Shown: piece by piece, positions 12,776 through 30,300 of the stretch | How positions within the stretch are numbered: position 1 is the stretch's first letter | Layout: each line of letters starts with the position of its first letter | Origin: Pelecanus crispus | Taxonomy: Eukaryota; Chordata; Aves; Pelecaniformes; Pelecanidae | Assembly (NCBI RefSeq): GCF_030463565.1 | Contig: NC_134676.1 | Span: 5,048,001 to 5,112,000, forward strand | Direction of reading: 5' to 3' | Length of the DNA: 64,000 nucleotides | The notes under the pieces: generated by a model | The model's input: only the letters and a program-made list of their open reading frames with translations | The model's database searches: none | What the model was told of the DNA's origin: nothing | Translations under genes and position numbers: made by a program

Positions 12776-14462
12776 GGGCTGCCCCACAGCCCTCACACCC
12801 CGCCCCTGTGCCTCGCACCTCGGCCCCTGCCCGCCTCATGCCCCCAGCCCCGCCCCACAGCCCTCGCACCCCGCCCCTGTGCCTCGCACCTCGGCCCCTG
12901 CCCGCCTCATGCCCCCAGCCCCGCCCCACAGCCCTCGCACCCCGGTCTCCTGTGCCTCGCACCCCGGCCCCTGCCCACCTCATGCCCCCAGCCCCGCCCC
13001 ACAGCCCTCGCACCCCGCCCCTGTGCCTCGCACCTCGGCCCCTGCCCGCCTCATGCCCCCAGCCCCGCCCCACAGCCCTCGCACCCCGGTCTCCTGTGCC
13101 TCGCACCCCGGCCCCTGCCCGCCTCATGCCCCCAGCCCCGCCCCACAGCCCTTGCACCCCGCCCCTGTGCCTCGCACCTCGGCCCCTGCCCGCCTCATGC
13201 CCCCAGCCCCGGGCCGCTCCACAGCCCTCGCACCCCGCCCCTGTGCCTCGCACCCCGGCCCCTGCCCGCCTCATGCCCCCAGCCCCGGGCCACTCCACAG
13301 CCCTCGCACCCCGCCCCTGTGCCTCGCACCCCGGCCCCTGCCCGCCTCATGCCCCCAGCCCCGCCCCACAGCCCTCGCACCCCGGCCCCTGTGCCTCGCA
13401 CCTCGGCCCCTGCCCGCCTCATGCCCCCAGCCCCACCCCACAGCCCTCGCACCCCGCCCCACAGCCCTCGCACCTCGGCCCCTGCCCGCCTCATGCCCCC
13501 AGCCCCGCCCCACAGCCCTCGCACCCCGGTCTCCTGTGCCTCGCACCTCGGCCCCTGCCCGCCTCATGCCCCCAGCCCCGCCCCACAGCCCTCGCACCCC
13601 GGCCCCTGTGCCTCGCACCTCGGCCCCTGCCCGCCTCATGCCCCCAGCCCCGCCCCACAGCCCTCGCACCCCGGTCTCCTGTGCCTCGCACCCCGGCCCC
13701 TGCCCGCCTCATGCCCCCAGCCCCGCCCCACAGCCCTCGCACCCCGCCCCTGTGCCTCGCACCTCGGCCCCTGCCCGCCTCATGCCCCCAGCCCCGCCCC
13801 ACAGCCCTCGCACCCCGGTCTCCTGTGCCTCGCACCTCGGCCCCTGCCCGCCTCATGCCCCCAGCCCCGGGCCGCTCCACAGCCCTCGCACCCCGCCCCT
13901 GTGCCTCGCACCCCGGCCCCTGCCCGCCTCATGCCCCCAGCCCCGCCCCACAGCCCTCGCACCCCGGCCCCTGTGCCTCGCACCTCGGCCCCTGCCCGCC
14001 TCATGCCCCCAGCCCCGCCCCACAGCCCTCGCACCCCGCCCCTGTGCCTCGCACCTCGGCCCCTGCCCGCCTCATGCCCCCAGCCCCGCCCCACAGCCCT
14101 CGCACCCCGGTCTCCTGTGCCTCGCACCTCGGCCCCTGCCCGCCTCATGCCCCCAGCCCCGGGCCGCTCCACAGCCCTCGCACCCCGCCCCTGTGCCTCG
14201 CACCCCGGCCCCTGCCCGCCTCATGCCCCCAGCCCCGCCCCACAGCCCTCGCACCCCGGCCCCTGTGCCTCGCACCTCGGCCCCTGCCCGCCTCATGCCC
14301 CCAGCCCCGCCCCACAGCCCTCGCACCCCGCCCCACAGCCCTCGCACCTCGGCCCCTGCCCGCCTCATGCCCCCAGCCCCGCCCCACAGCCCTCGCACCC
14401 CGGTCTCCTGTGCCTCGCACCTCGGCCCCTGCCCGCCTCATGCCCCCAGCCCCGCCCCACCG
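12776..14462. repeat. GC-rich minisatellite, about 23 units of 71-76 bp with higher-order structure
   Basis: The marker CCTCATGCCCCCAG occurs about 23 times from 12834 to 14436. The basic spacing is 71 bp, with 72, 73 and 76 bp variants. The unit carries CCTCGCACCTCGGCCCCTGC and CCCCGCCCCACAGCCCTCG. Variants (CCCCGGTCTCCTGTG insert, GGGCCGCTCC insert, a short unit lacking CTGTGCC) form higher-order repeats. Four units at 13778, 13851, 13927 and 13999 recur in the same order at 14070, 14143, 14219 and 14291 (292 bp shift). Four units from 13345 recur from 14219 (874 bp shift). The unit lacks stops in all forward frames, which creates artefactual frames of 592, 776 and 883 codons. The array ends about 340 bp upstream of the ATP5F1A start codon. 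Confidence 0.95.
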
Positions 14463-14579
14463 CCGCTCCCCGCCCCTTCCGCCGGCCGAGGGCCATTTCA
14501 AGGGCACCTGCCGCAACGGGATATTTTTCTAAAAGCCCCATTTCTTTTTTTTTTTTTAATTATTTTTTATATATCCACA

Positions 14580-14798
14580 TACTCCCCCACCGCTCAGAGG
14601 GGCGGGGCGGGGGAAGGCGACACGACGCCTGGGGGGGGGGGGAAGCACTTCCGGGCCGCGCCCCGCCGCGCGCCGCGGGCGTGGCCTCGCCGCCAAAAGG
14701 GGCGGAGCGCACCGCCGCCATTTTGTGGAGAGAGCGCGGGGCCGGCAGCCGCCTCCTCTTCGCTTCAGTCTTCTCCGGAGGAGCCGCTGCCCGCCGCC
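14580..14798 (+). promoter_or_regulatory. ATP5F1A promoter (GC boxes, ETS-like and YY1-like sites)
   Basis: A CpG-island promoter without a TATA box near the start. Visible motifs are tandem GC boxes (GGGGCGGGGCGGGGG, about 14599-14613), an ETS/NRF-2-like ACTTCCGGG (14647-14655), another GC box (AAAGGGGCGGAG, about 14696-14707) and a YY1-like CCGCCATTTTG (14715-14725). A stronger YY1 match, GCCGCCATCTTG, lies in intron 1 at 14927-14938. The human ATP5A1 promoter is known to respond to YY1 and USF2. Use of these sites in this genome is inferred. Confidence 0.65.
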
Positions 14799-22772
<7,974 letters not shown>

Positions 22773-22870
22773 ACTCTTTAACTGTCCAAACAGACCAGGC
22801 TGTCGTGATCCCATGCTCCAGCTCCATCAAAGACTTAAAAGTATGTGCGACTTGAATGTACAGATCTCAG

Positions 22871-22876
22871 AATAAA
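22871..22876 (+). terminator. ATP5F1A polyadenylation signal
   Basis: A canonical AATAAA lies 98 bp after the TAA stop, followed within 30 bp by a T/G-rich stretch (TTGTATAGTCTGTTC). This gives a compact 3' UTR of roughly 120 nt, ending near 22895. Confidence 0.85.
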
Positions 22877-22895
22877 AGTTTCCATGTCAAAAGGC

Positions 22896-23260
22896 TTGTA
22901 TAGTCTGTTCTAAATTACTGCCTTTCTGGCTGGCTGCTTGAACAACATGTGCCTTTAAAACCACAGAGTTGAGCTCCCCTGGATGCACACTTGCTAAAGG
23001 AACTCTGAAAAATGAGGGGGCCTCGAGCTGTTGGGTGGATCGAACTGCCCTTACGAGAACGAGGAGTGGATAGCAGCTGGACTCTGTGGCCAAGCCTGTG
23101 GTTCCTGTTGTGACAGGGCTGAGGGTTGCTCTTGCAGTTTTTACCCTTTTCACCTGATGGCTGTTCTCAGAGAAGGGCGTACAGCTGGGGAAGCTGTTTC
23201 TGCTGTCTTGTGGGTGCTAACTAGTCAGGCCTCACAGGATGAACAGTCTGATACCATGAC
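22896..23260. other. Intergenic sequence downstream of ATP5F1A
   Basis: About 360 bp between the ATP5F1A cleavage region and the first intergenic CR1 copy. I find no supported gene, RNA or repeat here. Confidence 0.5.
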
Positions 23261-23931
23261 AATCCTACTCGAGGGTAGGATGGCCCTGCAGAGGGACCTG
23301 GACAGGCTGGATTGATGGGCTGAGGCCAGCTGTATGAGGTTCAACAAGGCCAAGTGCCGGGTCCTGCACTTGGGTCACAACAACCCCATGCAGCGCTGCA
23401 GGCTTGGGGAAGAGTGGCTGGGAAGCTGCCTGGCCAAAAAGGACCTGGGGGTGTTGGTAGACAGCCAGCTGAACATGAGCCAGCAGTGTGCCCAGGTGGC
23501 CAAGGCGGCCAGCAGCATCCTGGCTTGTGTCAGGAATAGTGTGGCCAGCAGGAGCAGGGCAGGGATCATCCCCCTGTACTCGGCACTGGTGAGGCCGCAC
23601 CTGGAATGCTGTGTCCAGTTTTGGGCCCCTCAATACAAGAAGGACATTGGGGTGCTGGGGCGTGTCCAGAGAAGGGCAACGGAGCTGGGGCAGGGTCTGG
23701 AGCACAGGGCTGGTGGGGAGCGGCTGAGGGAGCTGGGGGTGTTCAGCCTGGAGAAGAGGAGGCTGAGGGGAGACCTGATCGCTCTGCAGCTCCTGACAGG
23801 AGGGGGCAGGGAGGGGGGTGTTGGTCTCTTCTCCAAAGTAAGTGATAGGATGAGAGGAAACGGCCTCAAGTTGCATCAGGGGAGGTTTAGATTGGATATT
23901 AGGAAAAATTTTTTCATGGAAAGAGTGGTGA
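23261..23931 (+). mobile_element. CR1 LINE, remnant of ORF2 C-terminus
   Basis: The frame carries the typical C-terminal end of the CR1 ORF2 polyprotein, including [39 protein letters not shown] and [20 protein letters not shown]. It starts near CTCGAGGGTAGGATGGCCC. The endonuclease and most of the reverse transcriptase are missing (5'-truncated), and an in-frame stop near the left end shows decay. It breaks off at AAAGAGTGGTGA, where a second element begins without its own CR1 3' tail in between. Confidence 0.93.
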
Positions 23932-24478
23932 ACCCTGTGCAGCTCTGCGTCCCCGTGCAGTGCCCACCCACAGCTGAGCTCACACATTACTGCTGCTTTC
24001 TCCCTGATGTCCCAGCCATTTCAGGCTTCCCATATTACCTTCTACACATCTTCTCCCCAAGTAGCTAGCGATAGAACAAGAGGAAATGGGCTCAAGCTGC
24101 GCCAGGCGAGGTTTAGATTGGATATTAGGAAAAATTTCTTCACAGAAAGAGTGGTCAAGTGTTGGAACAGGCTGCCCAGAGAGGTGGGGGAGTCCCCATC
24201 CCTGGAGGGGTTCAAAAAACGGGCAGACGTGGCACTTTGGGACATGGTTTAGTGGGCATGGGGGTGTTGGGTTGATGGTTGGGCTGATGATCTTAGAAAT
24301 CCTTTCCAACCTTAATGACTCCTAGTTTTACTTTCATTATAAATAATCCAGCCACCAAGCTAGCAAACATGAAATTATTACTCTGCCCTTAACTGGTTTA
24401 GGGGTGGACTTGGTAGTGTTAGGTTAATGGTTGGACTGGATGAGCTTAAAGGTCTTTTCCAACCTAAACGATTCTGTG
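23932..24478 (+). mobile_element. Chimeric element: non-CR1 head plus duplicated-tail CR1 (copy 1)
   Basis: The first ~115 bp (from ACCCTGTGCAGCTCTGCGTC to about TTCTACACAT) do not resemble CR1. They are followed by CR1 sequence from about 24045 (CTCCCCAAGTAGCTAGCGAT) through both tails to GATTCTGTGAT. The head matches 42638-42752 without indels, at a constant offset of 18706 bp. I found one mismatch in about 130 bp (TTTCAGGC versus TTTCGGGC). The whole copy is about 97% identical to the one in PSTPIP2 intron 8. It could be a 5' transduction, a segmental copy or gene conversion, or a member of a chimeric family. Confidence 0.85.
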
Positions 24479-25512
24479 ATAATTTCTTCGCATTGCTGTC
24501 TAACCCATCCTGGTGCCTGGCTTTCAGAAGATGGGTTCTTTGAGAACCGACTGTCCTTGTGTGTCAGGACAGCTGCGTGGTAGTAGTAACTAACAGTAGT
24601 CACTGCTGGAGATTCCAAGGCCACCACCCTGTAGCTGACTCCAGTTCTGTCAATAAAAACTGCCTGCAGTCATCCATGGCGTGGGGGGAGGTTATATACC
24701 AGAGCACCTCTCTCATTTCCTGACTTCATGCTATGAGGGGTTCGAGATCCGTGTCAGAACTTGTATCTGAGATGTGGGAAAGTTCTGTTCAATGTCGCCC
24801 CAGGTCGTGTGGTGTGGTCAGCTTTACCCGGCACGCTGGACCTCGGACCTTGAGCCTGGGCCAGCCTCTGCTCCGCAGTTACCCGTGGTCAGGGCTTCTG
24901 CTGGGGCTCTGTCCCCAGTTAGCTTCTTCCTTCCTTCCCAGGAGTGTTCCCCCTCCAAGTTGAAACCTGCTGTGTTGCAAGCAGCTGGAAACGTTTCGTC
25001 TCAGCCTTTCATGGCTCACAAGCTTCTCTGTTAATGGCTTGAGTGCTTTGAGAGCGTGAGCTCTTGCTTCTGCACTACAGGAAAAAAAATAAATGCTTAT
25101 TTTTAGTCCAGAAGTGTCAGACATCTTTTTGGAAAGCGCCGGCATGTTGGAGAAGTGCTGTGCTCCCGGAGGAGGGCTTCCTGTGGAGTTCCTTTTGTCT
25201 TTCACAACCTTGTTTCTTCTACGCAGAGCTCCAGAAGAGGTGCCCGGGAGGCTTCACCGGCCTGGAGGAATGCTGCGGTGGAGCCTCTGCTCTGGCTGCC
25301 CGTCCTCGCTCGTCCCTTCCAGCACAGCAGCTTTTACAGCTTGCTGCCCTGTTCCTGCACAGCGACTAAACCCCAGCTACTTCTCGGTGTTGCGGTGTCA
25401 CGTTTTACTTACGTGCTGCTGTAGTTAGAAAGCACCGAGCTCAGGGGCGTCATAGTCCGAAATTGTGCAGAGATGGGTTTGGTTTTGGTAACAAATATTT
25501 CAAAGTTATGAT
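24479..25512. other. Intergenic sequence, no gene recognised
   Basis: About 1 kb. A few frames near 24730-25430 (60-110 codons, several frames at once) reflect GC-rich composition rather than coding. No splice-flanked exon resembling a known protein was seen. Confidence 0.5.
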
Positions 25513-26290
25513 TTCATAGAATCACAGAATGCTTTGGGTGGGAAGGGACCTGTAGAGGCCATCCAGCCCAACCCCCTGCCATGGGCAGGGACATCTTCAA
25601 CTGGGTCAGGGTGCTCAGAGCCCCGTCCAACCTGGCCTGGGATGTTTCCAGGGATGGGGCATCTCCCACCTCTCTGGGCAACCTGTGCCAGTGCTTCACC
25701 ACCCTCACCGTAAAACATTTCTTCCTTATATCCAGTCTGAGTCTCCCCTCTTTTGGTTTAAAACCATCACCCCTTGTCCTATCGCAAGAGGCCCTGCTAA
25801 AAAGCCTGTCCCCATCTTTCTCCTGAGCCCCTGCCAGCACTGCCAGGCCGCAGTCAGGTCTCCCCGCAGCCTTCTCCTCTCCAGGCTGAGCACCCCCAGC
25901 TCTCCCAGCCTGGCCTCACAGCAGAGCTGCTCCAGCCCTCGCATCATTGCTGTGGCCTCCTCCGGCCCCGCTCCGACAGCTCCATGCCCGTGCGGTGCTG
26001 AGGGCCCCCGAGCTGGGCGCAGGGCTGCAGGCGGGGTCTCAGCAGAGCGGAGCAGAGGGGCAGAACCCCCTCCCTCGCCCTGTGCCCACGCTGCTCTGGG
26101 GGCAGCCCAGGACACGGTTGGCCTTCTGGGCTGCCAGCGCACATTGCCCGCTCGTGTCCAGCTTTTCATCCCCCAGTGCCCCCAAGTCCTTCTCTGCTCT
26201 CCACCCCTTCACCCCCAGCCTGTACTGACACCGGGGCTGCCCCGTCCCACGTGCAGGACCTTGCACTTGGCCTTGTTGAACCTCCTGATT
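25513..26290 (-). mobile_element. CR1 LINE fragment, second subfamily, minus strand
   Basis: It starts with TTTCATAGAATCACAGAATG (complement of a CR1 end), followed by GGGAAGGGACCTGTAGAGGC and CATCCAGCCCAACCCCCTGC. This is the classic CR1 3' end without the duplicated tail. It continues into ORF2-derived sequence and ends near GGCCTTGTTGAACCTCCTGA. It resembles the copy at 41225-41702, so a CR1 lineage different from the duplicated-tail copies is present. Confidence 0.92.
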
Positions 26291-26470
26291 TCTGCCCTGA
26301 TGCTGCTGTGACTTAGGAAAGTGATAATTTCCTCATTAAAGCACTGCATGGTAAATACGTCTGGTCAGGCGAAAGGGCAGAGGGGCTGCTTTGAAGGACT
26401 TGGAAATTTACTCCAGGATTCACACCTTGCAGTATTTTGTCTGTTTGCAGCCAGGCAGATTTAATTAAGG

Positions 26471-26522
26471 ACTGGATGATCTTCAAGGTCTTTTTCCAAA
26501 CCTAAACGATTCTGTGATTCTA
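26471..26522 (+). mobile_element. CR1 terminal tail fragment
   Basis: GGACTGGATGATCTTCAAGG through CCTAAACGATTCTGTGATTC: only the last ~50 bp of a CR1, an extreme 5' truncation. Confidence 0.8.
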
Positions 26523-27019
26523 AGATCTGAAACAGAGATGCGACGCTACCTCCGCTGCCGGGGCAGGAACTGCAGCTGCGAATGCGTAAAGCAAAATCCA
26601 TGCAAACCTGCTTTCGCCGGCGTAAACCTCCGAACCGTCTGCCAAGTGGCAGCAGCCCCAGGTCGCAACTGAGCAGATTTATTTCGGTAAGTGGAAAATG
26701 CCTTTTTTTACATCACTGGACTGCTTTAGCTGTCCCCGTCTGATTCACGGGTGCGATTCAGGCTTTCTGCCACACAGGGTCCTCTCTCATCTGCTTTCAT
26801 CTTTTTTCAGAACCGCTCCGAGCTCACTCTCACCCAGCGTTTTGTCCCGGGCAGCGTCCCCTGATCGAATCCCCTCATCGACTAAGGGTAAGAACAGGAC
26901 GGCAGCATCCACCGATCGACCGAGGATGAGAACAAGACGCGTGTGGTGAAACCTTCCCAAAATATCCGGCAGCCTCTGCCCAAGGCAGGTGGGGAAGGTG
27001 CCGCAGGTCAGAGGCGACG

Positions 27020-27374
27020 CCTCACCGTCCGCTCCGTGTTCCCTTCGTTGAAACCCCGCGGGTCAACGGGTTTTGAGCGTCGCTGGTGGGTTTCTCCCCA
27101 CCATCCCATGCCTCGCATCCCCACCGACCCCGCCGCCGTCGGGAAGAGGTGCCCCCCGCGGCGGCACGCCCCGCTCCCCAAGCCCGCAGGGAGCCGGGAG
27201 CGCCTTAGCGAAGCTCCTCGCAGCAGGCGGGGTGGGTGCCGTTTTTGGGGGGGCGGGATGGGACGGGACTGGGTGGCGACACCGCGCCGTGGGGTGGGAC
27301 CGGGCGCGGCGGGGCGGGACCGGGCGGCTGCGGGAGCAGCGGCAGCAGTGGAGCGGGGCTGCGGGAGCGGCAGG
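27020..27374 (+). promoter_or_regulatory. PSTPIP2 CpG-island promoter and 5' UTR
   Basis: Dense CpG and G-rich repeats (GGGACGGGACTGGG, GGGGCGGGACCGGGCGG, around 27256-27330) lie immediately upstream of the PSTPIP2 ATG. There is no TATA box. The long frames on both strands here (112-260 codons) are composition artefacts of the island. Confidence 0.6.
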
Positions 27375-30300
27375 ATGCGGGAGGCGCGGTTCAGGGACCA
27401 CTTTTGGGTGAGTGGGGCCACGGGGGATGGGGGGCAGCGGGGTCGGACCCAGCTGGAGCCGGGGGGGGGTCACAGCTGGAGGCAGGGGAGCACAGCTGGG
27501 TCGGTGACGGGGTGCGGGGGTCACCCCTCTCCGCTCCGAGTTGGCTCCAAAGCCTCCCGGGGTGCTTTTGCTGAAGGCTCGGAGCATCCCCCGGCCGGCG
27601 CTGCCCGTCCAGACGCGTGGCCCGAGAGCTGTGGCTTTGCAACCTCCCCTGTGCGGCCAAAATACTCCCCGGCGAGCTGCCCCGTGCCGCTGGAGGAAGT
27701 CGGTGCCAGGCAGAGGGTTCGATAATATTAATTAGTCGCCGGTGAACTACTTGGAGGCACCACGGCCAAAAAGGGTGCTTTGATGTCGAGCTAATCCCGG
27801 ACCAGGAGCGAGTCCCTTGGTGCGCTGCTGCTGGGAAAAAGCCACGGTTTGGGGAAAGGCACAATTTATTCTTCTGAGTCTTCTTTTGGGAATGGAGAAG
27901 TGCTGAAGGGCCGCTTATCTGCTGCAGGGCATCGGCGCTGTGGCTGCTCAATTCCTCTTGGTGCGCGGGCCTTCCTTCCAGGTACCGGCAACCAGGATAT
28001 AAATGACAAAATTTTGGCTTTCGGGGATGAAAATCCCCATCTGGGAATGGCGGCGCTCAGGGTTTCCCCAGACGATGCCTGGGAAGCAGCTCCTGTCTTG
28101 CAGGACTGGGCAAAGGTGCACGGGCCCCGGGAGGAGCGGGCGCCGGGTTTGGGGCTGCTGGATGCTGTGGAATAAGAGGGGTAAATGCAGAGCACCGGGC
28201 TCGCCCAGCATCATTAACTTGTCCTCTGGCATAGCACTGTCAAATACGTAAATCCCATATAGGTATCGAGCCCGGCTTGGAAAACAAAGCCAGCTTTGCA
28301 TCCGGCAGCTGTTTCTCAGCTATTCGTTGCCCAAGAAATTGCCACGGGCGCTCCCTTTGCTTTGCAAATGTGCAGGAGGGGAGGGATGCGAGGGTGGTGG
28401 CCGCGTCCCCCAGGCCGGGGGGGCAATAAGCGCGATGCCAGGAGAGCTGAGCAGACACGGTTTGTCGTGCTTCAGTGGCGCGCTGGACTGAAGAAGAGCT
28501 CCTCGCCGCAGGGCTGGCTTTGGCTAGCGCTGCCCGGTTTGCCCGGTGCGGTGCTTTTTGAAGGAGGATCCTGGAAGAGGGGGTTCGGTGGGAGAAAATA
28601 CCGGGGCAGGCGCTGCCGCAAGCCCCGAAGGCAAGGAGGAGCCGGGACATCGCACGGGGCGCTCGTGCCCGCCCGCTCCCTTTTTGAGCAAACACGTCTA
28701 TTTACTGAATAATCCTCTTGCTGAGCCCAAAACTATTGGTGTCGCCGGGGATTTTGCTTGGCTTTTTCCTTTCCGAAGCCTGTGTGCTTCAACTCCCCCC
28801 TGAGCGACGTGCCTGGGGCAGGCAGCTGGGGCGGAGGTTGGACGGGAACGTGGTGGACGTGACTCAGTGGAGAGATCGAGGTCCCGCTGTGGTCGTTTGG
28901 GCCATGGAAAAGGCAGGTCCCACCCCAGGCGGTCTCCACACAACGTACTGGTGACTGTGCATCAGCCGCGAGGGCTGGGGAGGGAAGCGGGGAATGAGGG
29001 ATGGGCAGAAAAAAAAAAAAAAAGCATTTAAATGAGGTGCGGAGGGCTGCTCATCCAGCTTCGGTCTGCTGTTAAGTGCTGTGAGAGACCGCGAACTTCC
29101 TCCTGCAATTTTTCTTCTTAAATTACTTTGCTTAAGCCAAAAAGGGATGGAGGAGAATTCTTCGCCGAAGCAAGTGGTTTTGCACTGGTTAGGACAGCCC
29201 GACGGCAAAGGGGAAGATTGTGGGAAGGCGCCAGGGGAGGGATGCTCCAACTGATGGGACGAAGTTGGAAAAAGAACCAAACCCTGCAAAAGCTGAGCTG
29301 GTTTTGGTATTGCACCTTCCAGCTTTGAAACGCAGCTGGTCGTGAACGCTGACCGCCGAATTTCTTGATGTGGATAAGCTGTGGCTCCCCCTCTTACTCA
29401 GCCGGGGCAGCAGGGCTGTGCCTCAAGCTTCATTTGGGGCCTGATTTAGCTTTAAAGCCCGGTAGTTGTGGTTTCTTCGGTGGGGTGCGTGCATCTGTCT
29501 TTTCCTGCTCTGGAACCGGATCCCCGCCGAAGTTCACGACGTGATGCTCACCACGTGCCGCGTCGAGAAAGCGCGTTGCGAGTTTGCTCTCTGCATTCGG
29601 ATTCGCTCGTGCTCTTAGGTCTCAGCACAAGGCGATAAATTCCGTTAAATAAACAGGTTTGCTCTTTTGCATCCCACCGCAGCTCCCGCTCGCCCAGGGG
29701 CCCAAGTCCGGAGATGGCCGAAGCTGCCCCGAATGCTCCCTCCCGCAGCCTGTGCTGCCTGCAGCTGCCTGCAAAAGAGCTGTGCAAAACTAAAAATACA
29801 CCAAAGTTCACGTTTGTCTCCTCTTGCCCTGCCTGTAGCGATTGCCACAAGTTGAGCAAGCGTGGGGTTTCAATTTTTTTTTTTTTTTTTCATTTGTTTC
29901 TGCAACCTGCTGTTCTCCTTTCACTTTACAGGGTCTCTTCTTTCACTTTAATAATTTTCTGGCTACGTGCTTGGTTCTCCCCAAGCCTGTTCTTGCAGAG
30001 TATCTCGGGTAATCCGACAGCAAAGCTTTGGGTCTCATCATTCGGTCCTTGTAGGCGCCTGTAAAACTACGCGGGGAAAACGAGAAATGGCGATAATGCT
30101 AAAGCAGACTATAAGCAGACTTATTATTAAAAGTCTGACCTATTGGCTAACAGCTTGCAACTTGGCGAGCGGATTCTCACTCCTTTTGCTTTTAATGAGA
30201 CAAAAGCAATAGCTCTGCTCTCTGCAGCGTGTTTCAGGGTTCATTCAAAAGAAGCGTTTGGTAAAACGTTAAAACAGTATGCAAACGATGCGAAAGACGG

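Noticed and set aside
23334-24068. A 244-codon frame that looks like a protein gene
   Set aside because: It is the C-terminal remnant of CR1 ORF2 running into a neighbouring element. The same applies to frames at 32606-33214 and 51448-51873.
26943-27725. A 260-codon frame upstream of and across PSTPIP2 exon 1
   Set aside because: It is GC-rich island sequence open in several frames. The real PSTPIP2 start at 27375 is in another frame and is supported by homology and splicing.
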